From positions 1 to 64,000 of the forward strand of contig NZ_RBIR01000014.1 of NCBI RefSeq assembly GCF_003634095.1: a stretch of 64,000 bases of DNA. Direction: 5' to 3'. This DNA comes from Arthrobacter oryzae. Its GTDB lineage: Bacteria > Actinomycetota > Actinomycetes > Actinomycetales > Micrococcaceae. A model generated the notes under the pieces. The model saw nothing but the letters and a program-made list of their open reading frames with translations, did no database searches and had not been told where the DNA came from. Below, one piece after another: positions 58,884 through 64,000 of this stretch. The translations under genes were made by a program, and so were the position numbers. Within the stretch, counting starts at the first letter, position 1, and every line of letters begins with the position of its first letter.

Positions 58884-59012
58884 ATGAGCACTGCACAGAC
58901 CCCGGTGACACCGTCCACCGGAAAATTGATCCTTGCATGGGCCCTCGTGGGCGTTCCGCTCGCGTACGGGGTCTACGAGACGCTCACCCGGGTGGCGGGG
59001 CTGTTTGGCTGA
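58884..59012 (+). CDS. 42-aa small partner protein of the OFA-family carrier
   Basis: Starts one base after the carrier stop, with GGAGG 6-7 bases before its ATG, in the same direction. The product has a Thr/Pro-rich head, Lys, then a hydrophobic segment LILAWALVGVPLAYGVYETL and a short tail VAGLFG. The architecture matches small single-span proteins found directly after OFA-type carriers and annotated as MFS transporter small subunit (from memory). It probably stabilises or regulates the carrier. Its 3' end overlaps the start of the next gene. Confidence 0.75.
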   Translation: MSTAQTPVTPSTGKLILAWALVGVPLAYGVYETLTRVAGLFG

Positions 59013-60945
59013 CACCGTGGTTGCAGGAGCCGCCCCAGGCCGCCCGCCCGCGGGCGGCGTGCCGTTCACCCGCCCGGCGGCGTTCACCACCCGCCCCACG
59101 CTGCAGGGCACCTTCGGAATGAGCGCGTCCACGCATTGGCTCCCGACGGCGGCCGCCCAGGCCGTGCTGGAGGGCGGCGGAAACGCCTTTGACGCCGCAG
59201 TGGCCGGCGCCTTCGTGCTCCATGTGGTGGAACCGCACCTCAACGGACCGGGCGGTGACATGACCGGGATTTTCGTCACTGCCGACCAGCCGGACAAACC
59301 GGTGGTCCTCATGGGCCAAGGCCCGGCGCCCGCCGGGGCCACCGTGGAGCATTACCTGGCCGAGGGCCTGGACCTGGTTCCGGGCTCCGGTGCCCTGGCC
59401 GCGGCGGTTCCGGCCGCCGTCGACGCCTGGTTCCTGCTGCTGCGCGATCACGGAACCTGGGAGCTGGATGCGGTACTGGATTTCGCTATCGGCTACGCGC
59501 GTGACGGCCATCCGATGCTGGGGCGGGTCGGGGCCACCATCGCGGCCGTGGGCGCGCTATTTCAGGCGCATTGGCCCACGTCGGCTGACCTGTGGATGCC
59601 CGGCGGCCGGATTCCGGCCGAGGGCGAACTGGTGCGCAACCCGGCCTATGCCCGGACGCTGCAGCGCCTTGTTGAGGCCGGAGCCGGTGAGTCATCCCGG
59701 GAGGCCAGGATCGATGCCGCCCGGCGCGAGTGGCGCGAGGGCTTCGTGGCCGCGGCCATGGTGGAATCGGTGCAAGCCCCGCACCGGCACTCCTCGGGCA
59801 TGGACCACCGCGGGGTCCTTGCCTTGGCGGACCTGGCGGAGTTCCAGGCAGGGTATGAGGCTGCCGCCACCGTGGAGTTCCGCGGCCACACGATCGCCAA
59901 GACCGGACCCTGGGGCCAGGGGCCGGCGCTGCTGCAGACCCTCGCGATCCTGGCCGGCTTCGAGGACCGGTACCTTGATCCGTCGACCGAACTGGGCGCC
60001 CACACAATCCTGGAGGCACAGAAACTTGCGCTCGCCGACCGCGAGGCCTACTACGGGGACACCGACGTGCCGCTGGACTACCTGCTGTCCGAGGAATACT
60101 GCGACAGCCGCCGGGCCCTGATCACGGACCGGGCGTCCCACGCGTTCCGGCCCGGATCAGTTCCGGGACACAATCCGTATCGGCCGCTGCTGCGCACCGG
60201 GTACGTGCCGCCGGCGTCGGCCAGCGGGAGACACGGCAGCGGCGCCGCAGGCAGTAACGCCGCAGGCGGGGGGACTGCGGACCGACATGGACCCAGATCC
60301 GGCTCCGCGGCGGCCTTGGGCGTCGGGGAACCAACCGTGGCGCAGACCGGGGAGACCCGGGGCGACACCTGCCATATCGACGTCGTGGACCGGTGGGGAA
60401 ACATGGTTTCCGCCACGCCGTCGGGCGGCTGGCTGCAGTCCTCGCCCGCGATCCCGGAACTGGGTTTCTGCCTGGGCACGAGGCTGCAGATGACTTGGCT
60501 GGAGCCCGGCACGCCGTCCACCCTGACGCCCGGCAAACGTCCGCGGACCACCCTGACGCCGACCCTCGTGCTGCGCGGCGGCCGGGCCGTGACCGCGCTG
60601 GGTTCGCCAGGCGGTGACCAGCAGGACCAATGGCAGCTGCCGTACCTGCTGCGGACCATCGTGGGCGGATACTCCCCGCAGCAGGCAATCGACGCGCCGA
60701 CCTTCCATACGACGTCGATGCCCGGATCCTTCTGGCCGCGCACCTGGGAGCCGGGCGGCGCCGTCGTTGAGGACCGGTTGGGGGAGGACGTGATCGAGGG
60801 TCTTGAGCATCGGGGGCACATTGTCACCCGGGCCGGTGACTGGACGCTGGGACGGTTGTCCGCCGTCGTGCGGGATCCTGAAACCGGGGTCCTGCAGGCG
60901 GCCGCGAATCCGCGGGGTGCGCAAGGGTACGCCGCGGGCCGGTAG
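59005..60945 (+). CDS. Gamma-glutamyltransferase-family enzyme
   Basis: Ntn-hydrolase of about 646 residues. Self-cleavage would expose the catalytic threonine in GDTCHIDVVDRWGN; the conserved downstream segment is TPSGGW, then KRPRTTLTPTLVL and SPGGDQQDQW. The upstream half has TQ-free ALAAAVPAAVDAWFLLL and HLNGPGGDMTGIFV (substrate arginine loop variant). A 50-residue Gly/Ser/Ala-rich insertion lies just before the catalytic threonine (about 410-455). Members hydrolyse gamma-glutamyl bonds or, in the YwrD-like branch, cephalosporin-type amides. The start is uncertain: TTG 59005 overlaps the small-protein gene, GTG 59017 is the alternative. No signal peptide is seen, so it is probably cytoplasmic. 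Confidence 0.8.
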   Translation: MADTVVAGAAPGRPPAGGVPFTRPAAFTTRPTLQGTFGMSASTHWLPTAAAQAVLEGGGNAFDAAVAGAFVLHVVEPHLNGPGGDMTGIFVTADQPDKPVVLMGQGPAPAGATVEHYLAEGLDLVPGSGALAAAVPAAVDAWFLLLRDHGTWELDAVLDFAIGYARDGHPMLGRVGATIAAVGALFQAHWPTSADLWMPGGRIPAEGELVRNPAYARTLQRLVEAGAGESSREARIDAARREWREGFVAAAMVESVQAPHRHSSGMDHRGVLALADLAEFQAGYEAAATVEFRGHTIAKTGPWGQGPALLQTLAILAGFEDRYLDPSTELGAHTILEAQKLALADREAYYGDTDVPLDYLLSEEYCDSRRALITDRASHAFRPGSVPGHNPYRPLLRTGYVPPASASGRHGSGAAGSNAAGGGTADRHGPRSGSAAALGVGEPTVAQTGETRGDTCHIDVVDRWGNMVSATPSGGWLQSSPAIPELGFCLGTRLQMTWLEPGTPSTLTPGKRPRTTLTPTLVLRGGRAVTALGSPGGDQQDQWQLPYLLRTIVGGYSPQQAIDAPTFHTTSMPGSFWPRTWEPGGAVVEDRLGEDVIEGLEHRGHIVTRAGDWTLGRLSAVVRDPETGVLQAAANPRGAQGYAAGR

Positions 60946-61088
60946 CGGGCGGGGCGCTCGGTGGGCTGAGGGTTCAGCGATGCAGGGGACGCCTGGCGGG
61001 TCTGGACGCTGGGCGTTGGTCAGGGCCTGGACGGCCGTGGGACGCTGGCGGCTGGATGCCGCGCGGTTTCGCGTCTGTTGGCCGTCGG

Positions 61089-62336
61089 TTAGCTGGCTGC
61101 CCGGAGTTGGTCCATGAAGCGGAGCGACTCCGCGACGATCTGTTGCTGCGCCTCTTCGCGGCTGACGCCCGGCACGCCGTCGCCGGGCTGCTCGCCGTAG
61201 TCCCCGAAGAACGCGTGAACTCCGCCCACAACCGTTACGTAGGTGGTCGTCGGCGGGAGCAGGGGCTTCGACGCCGCGATCTTCTCCGGGGTGCTCAGGC
61301 CGTCATTCGACCCGGAGATGGACAGCACCGAGAGGCCGCCGTCATCCGCCATGTTCCCGGCCGGGTAGGAGGCGAAGAGCAGCAGCCCGGCGACGTCGTG
61401 GTTCGACGCCGCAAAGGCGGACGCGCTCACGCCGCCCAACGAATGGCCACCGACGGCCCAGGAACCGATCCCGGGATGCCGGTCCATGGCTGCACGGGCT
61501 TGGCCGGGATCCAGCAGGGAGATGCCCAGCGGCTCCTTCAGGATGACCACCAGATGGCCCGCGGCCGCAAGGGGTTTTAGGACGTCTTGATAGGCGTGGG
61601 CGTCCACCTTGGCGCCGGGGTAGAAGACCAGCCCTGTGGTGGCTTTGCCCTCGGGAACGCCTTGCGGAGTGAGGGTGATGGACGTGGCGTCCTCTGTTTT
61701 GGCCACGCCGGATGCGTGGGAGGTTGCAGGCCCGGCCGGTGGGGTGGTCGCCCCGGACGTCGTGGGGTCTGTGGGGCCTGAGGGATCTGAAGGCGCAGAA
61801 GGTGCAACGGTTCCGGCTGTCTGCGCGGTGCTCCCGGGTTGGTACGGGAACGGGTTGAGCCACGCCAGCGCTGCCACGAACCCGAGGGCCGTGAGCCTGC
61901 CCGCGATCCCGCGGACCAACTGCCAGGTGGAAACATCGCCGCTGCTCTGCACTCTGTCGCGGGACAAACGCCGGCGCGCTGCCGCGTTGTTGTGCGTCCG
62001 GGCGCCACCGTGCGGCTCCCCGGGCGCAATACTGCCTCTTCGCTGATGGCGAGTGCGCCGATCCGGGTCGGTCGTCAGATTCCAGTGTCTGACCAGAAAC
62101 AGGGCCCAGACGATCCCCAACGCGACCGCGGCCACCAGGAGAATTGGCAGGGCGGGGTGGCCGCCGAGGACGGCCGGGTTGCTGAGCAGCATCCAGAGAG
62201 GGACCGCTATCAGCGCGGCCGCCGCGAGAGCGCCGCTCCAGTTGAGGATCGCGGATTTCCAGGAAGCGGGGCGGGGTTCTTTGGGGATGGGGGCCTCGGA
62301 GGGCTTTTCAGGACGCAACGGCTGGCCTTCCTTCAC
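61089..62336 (-). CDS. Membrane-anchored alpha/beta hydrolase
   Basis: A 415-residue protein. Three membrane segments (about 30-50, 55-80 and 150-165) are in the N-terminal half. The C-terminal alpha/beta hydrolase domain (about 215-415) has the nucleophile elbow GGHSLGG and the candidate acid and histidine in SISGSNDGLST and VVGGVHAFFGDYG. Its N-terminal strand FYPGAKVDAHAYQDVL is typical of the Abhydrolase_5 group found in actinobacteria. The domain is likely outside the membrane. The GTG at 62336 is proposed; an open frame reaches 62405. It is convergent with the glutamyltransferase and 44 bases from the kinase gene. Confidence 0.75.
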   Translation of the reverse strand: MKEGQPLRPEKPSEAPIPKEPRPASWKSAILNWSGALAAAALIAVPLWMLLSNPAVLGGHPALPILLVAAVALGIVWALFLVRHWNLTTDPDRRTRHQRRGSIAPGEPHGGARTHNNAAARRRLSRDRVQSSGDVSTWQLVRGIAGRLTALGFVAALAWLNPFPYQPGSTAQTAGTVAPSAPSDPSGPTDPTTSGATTPPAGPATSHASGVAKTEDATSITLTPQGVPEGKATTGLVFYPGAKVDAHAYQDVLKPLAAAGHLVVILKEPLGISLLDPGQARAAMDRHPGIGSWAVGGHSLGGVSASAFAASNHDVAGLLLFASYPAGNMADDGGLSVLSISGSNDGLSTPEKIAASKPLLPPTTTYVTVVGGVHAFFGDYGEQPGDGVPGVSREEAQQQIVAESLRFMDQLRAAS

Positions 62337-62380
62337 GGCTTGATGATATCCCCGTGGCGGGGGAGTCCTCACCGGATCGA

Positions 62381-64000
62381 TCAGAGACCGCTGCGCCCCG
62401 CCCACAGCCCATGCAGCAGCGGAAGCACCGACGCGATCATCAGGACATTGCCGAGCACCATGTCATCCGCGCGGACCACGGAGCCGGAAATCAGGAGGGC
62501 ACCGAATAGCAGCGCCGATGCCGATCGCCGCGCCGTGCGCTCCAGCCGTCCCAGCTGCCGCTCAAGACGCGGATTTGCGACCGCCAGTGAACCGTCCTCG
62601 AGCCGGGTCAGCAGCCCATCCAGGCGTTTCGGCAGGCCCAGGGCCATTCCGGCGGCATCGAGCGCCTGCTGGGCCGCGTCCTGCAGGATGTTGCCGCGCT
62701 CCTCCCGCAGCAGCTGGGCGGCATACGGTTCGACCGAGTCCCACAGATTGAAGCGGTCGTCCAGGGAGCTGCAGACTCCAGAGGTCAGTGACATGGCCCG
62801 GATGATGAGCAGGAAGTTTTCCGGGAACTGGAACGGCAAGGACCGGACCACGTCACCGAACTCCACCGCGAATTCCCGGAACTCCCGCGGGTCCACTTCG
62901 CGCAGCTCGGCGAATCCCATCCCGCCAAAACGGGCAAAAAGGTGCGTCATTGCCCGCTCAAGCTCCACGGTGTCGGCCGAGGGCACCAGCACACCTACGT
63001 TCCGGATGGCGGCCACCAGCCCCTTGCCGTCACGCGAGGCGGCCGCGATGAGCAGCTTTCGCAGGCCGCTGCGCGTGCTCGGCGGGATCTCGCCCATCAT
63101 GCCGAAGTCGATGAACGTCAGCTTCCAGGGGTGCTCTGCGGACGGATCGGTAGACGGCGTGACAAAGATATTGCCCGGGTGTGGATCGGCATGGAAGAAA
63201 CCTGTGGTGAACAACTGGTCGAACATGACGGAGGCAAAAACCGGGGCAACCTCCACCGGGTCGATGCCGGCTGCCAGAAGTGCCTTCGCGTCCGTGATCT
63301 TGATCGCCGTGACATCCTCGAGGGTGAGCACTCGGCGGGTGCTCTGCTCCCAGACGACGCCGGGCACGTCCACGCGGCCGTCATGGGCAAAATCGACCCC
63401 GAACCGCTCGGCGTTCGCCCCCTCATTGAGGTAGTCGATCTCCTCCAGACTGGTCTGCGCAAACTCCTCCACCAGGGCGCGCATGTCGGCGCGATCGGAC
63501 ACCAATCGGATATGGCTCAGCCAGCCGCCCACTTTGCGCAGTGCCGCCAGGTCGACGTCGACAATAGCGTCGATGCCTGGCCGCTGGACCTTGATCACGA
63601 CACTTTCGAGCCCGGTGGCGGCGGCGTCATCCGGGCGGAGCTTGGCCCGGTGCGCCTGCCCAAGGGATGCTGCTGCGATCGGCGTCTCCTCGATCGAGGC
63701 GAACAACCGCTCCAGCGGCGCGCCGAGTTCAGTCTCGGCGAGGGTGCGGATCGCGGCGAAGGGAACCGGGGGCACCTCATCCTGCAACCCCTCGAGTTCT
63801 TTGGTGATCTCCGGCGGCAGGACATCCAGCCGGGAGGACAGGAACTGACCCACCTTGATCATGAGACCGCCAAGGCTCACCGCCAGCACATGGAAGCGTT
63901 GCGCAAAACGCCGCATCCTCTTGGCCCGGGTGCGCTCGGAAATCCGCACCAACCCGATGCGAGGAAGGAACAACTCAAACCACCAGGTCACCACGAGATG
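62381..64000 (-). CDS. AarF/ABC1/UbiB-family protein kinase-like protein (5' end outside window)
   Basis: At least 540 codons, open to the right edge of the window. The family hallmarks are all seen: KVGQFLSSR near the N-terminus (KxGQ), AAASLGQAHRA (alanine-rich loop), ESVVIKVQRPG, FFHADPHPGNIFV (catalytic loop) and FIDFGMMGE. Two C-terminal membrane helices (SALLFGALLISGSVV and MIASVLPLLHGLW) close the protein. UbiB-like proteins act as ATPases supporting quinone synthesis or membrane lipid handling; the substrate here is unknown. The upstream start is not in the window. Confidence 0.88.
   Translation of the reverse strand, partial: HLVVTWWFELFLPRIGLVRISERTRAKRMRRFAQRFHVLAVSLGGLMIKVGQFLSSRLDVLPPEITKELEGLQDEVPPVPFAAIRTLAETELGAPLERLFASIEETPIAAASLGQAHRAKLRPDDAAATGLESVVIKVQRPGIDAIVDVDLAALRKVGGWLSHIRLVSDRADMRALVEEFAQTSLEEIDYLNEGANAERFGVDFAHDGRVDVPGVVWEQSTRRVLTLEDVTAIKITDAKALLAAGIDPVEVAPVFASVMFDQLFTTGFFHADPHPGNIFVTPSTDPSAEHPWKLTFIDFGMMGEIPPSTRSGLRKLLIAAASRDGKGLVAAIRNVGVLVPSADTVELERAMTHLFARFGGMGFAELREVDPREFREFAVEFGDVVRSLPFQFPENFLLIIRAMSLTSGVCSSLDDRFNLWDSVEPYAAQLLREERGNILQDAAQQALDAAGMALGLPKRLDGLLTRLEDGSLAVANPRLERQLGRLERTARRSASALLFGALLISGSVVRADDMVLGNVLMIASVLPLLHGLWAGRSGL

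Overview
The window is one contiguous stretch of a very GC-rich genome. Dense, often overlapping genes with GTG and TTG starts, a cluster of single ACS-type MFS carriers, a DUF6318 lipoprotein, a TM0106-type nuclease-helicase and an orphan LuxR-type regulator all fit a soil actinobacterium of the Arthrobacter/Pseudarthrobacter group (Micrococcaceae). That placement is from recall of the families, not from a search. No rRNA, tRNA, CRISPR array, integrase or transposase gene was seen. Both ends cut through genes: an ABC ATPase at the left edge and an AarF/UbiB-type kinase at the right edge.

Layout. 1-2.0 kb: sugar ABC ATPase and an inositol-dehydrogenase-like oxidoreductase. 2.0-6.4 kb: a gamma-glutamyl-GABA-hydrolase-like amidotransferase, an SRPBCC protein, then a FadR-type regulator with a 29-bp operator palindrome in front of an MFS-SDR gene pair. 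6.5-10.4 kb: LOG-family protein, secreted matrixin-like protease, VIT1/CCC1 metal transporter with a ferritin-like domain, small acidic protein. 10.5-19.3 kb: nitrogen block with a sodium:solute symporter, a divergent XRE-cupin regulator, a DUF559 gene bordered by repeats, amtB-glnK, and an overlapping agmatinase-family/ThDP-enzyme pair that resembles the last steps of arginine transaminase catabolism. 19.5-27.4 kb: MarR-MFS (14-TM drug type), a heterodimeric ABC exporter, a thioesterase and a small membrane protein. 27.5-32.2 kb: a McrBC restriction system and a frameshifted vsr gene without its methylase.

32.2-41.5 kb: PNPOx-like protein, orphan response regulator, a lower-GC lipoprotein/PKD protein pair, and a GAF-domain activator facing a flavin monooxygenase, a butanediol-type dehydrogenase and an Old Yellow Enzyme. 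41.7-50.3 kb is the most coherent catabolic unit: a GntR/FadR regulator with three TCCTATAGGA-type operators, a xylose-isomerase-like TIM barrel protein, DhaK-DhaL kinase, RpiB, a 3-hydroxyacid dehydrogenase, an SDR, a 42-aa membrane protein, an ACS-family carrier and a divergent triosephosphate isomerase. The kinase and two isomerases match the known route erythrulose -> erythrulose phosphate -> erythrose 4-phosphate. The carrier, dehydrogenase and TIM barrel protein suggest that the starting compound is a sugar acid. 50.4-64 kb: TM0106-type nuclease-helicase, SOUL heme protein, Tex, an OFA-family carrier with a 42-aa small partner and a gamma-glutamyltransferase-like enzyme, a membrane-anchored alpha/beta hydrolase, and the truncated AarF kinase.

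Non-coding structure is rich. There is a 79-bp hairpin element followed by arms repeated every 32 bp (two copies, one supplying the C-terminus and stop codon of the isomerase gene), a second repeat family on both sides of the DUF559 gene, a 13-bp tandem repeat, several bidirectional hairpin terminators (two of them enclosing stop codons), and clear operator palindromes.
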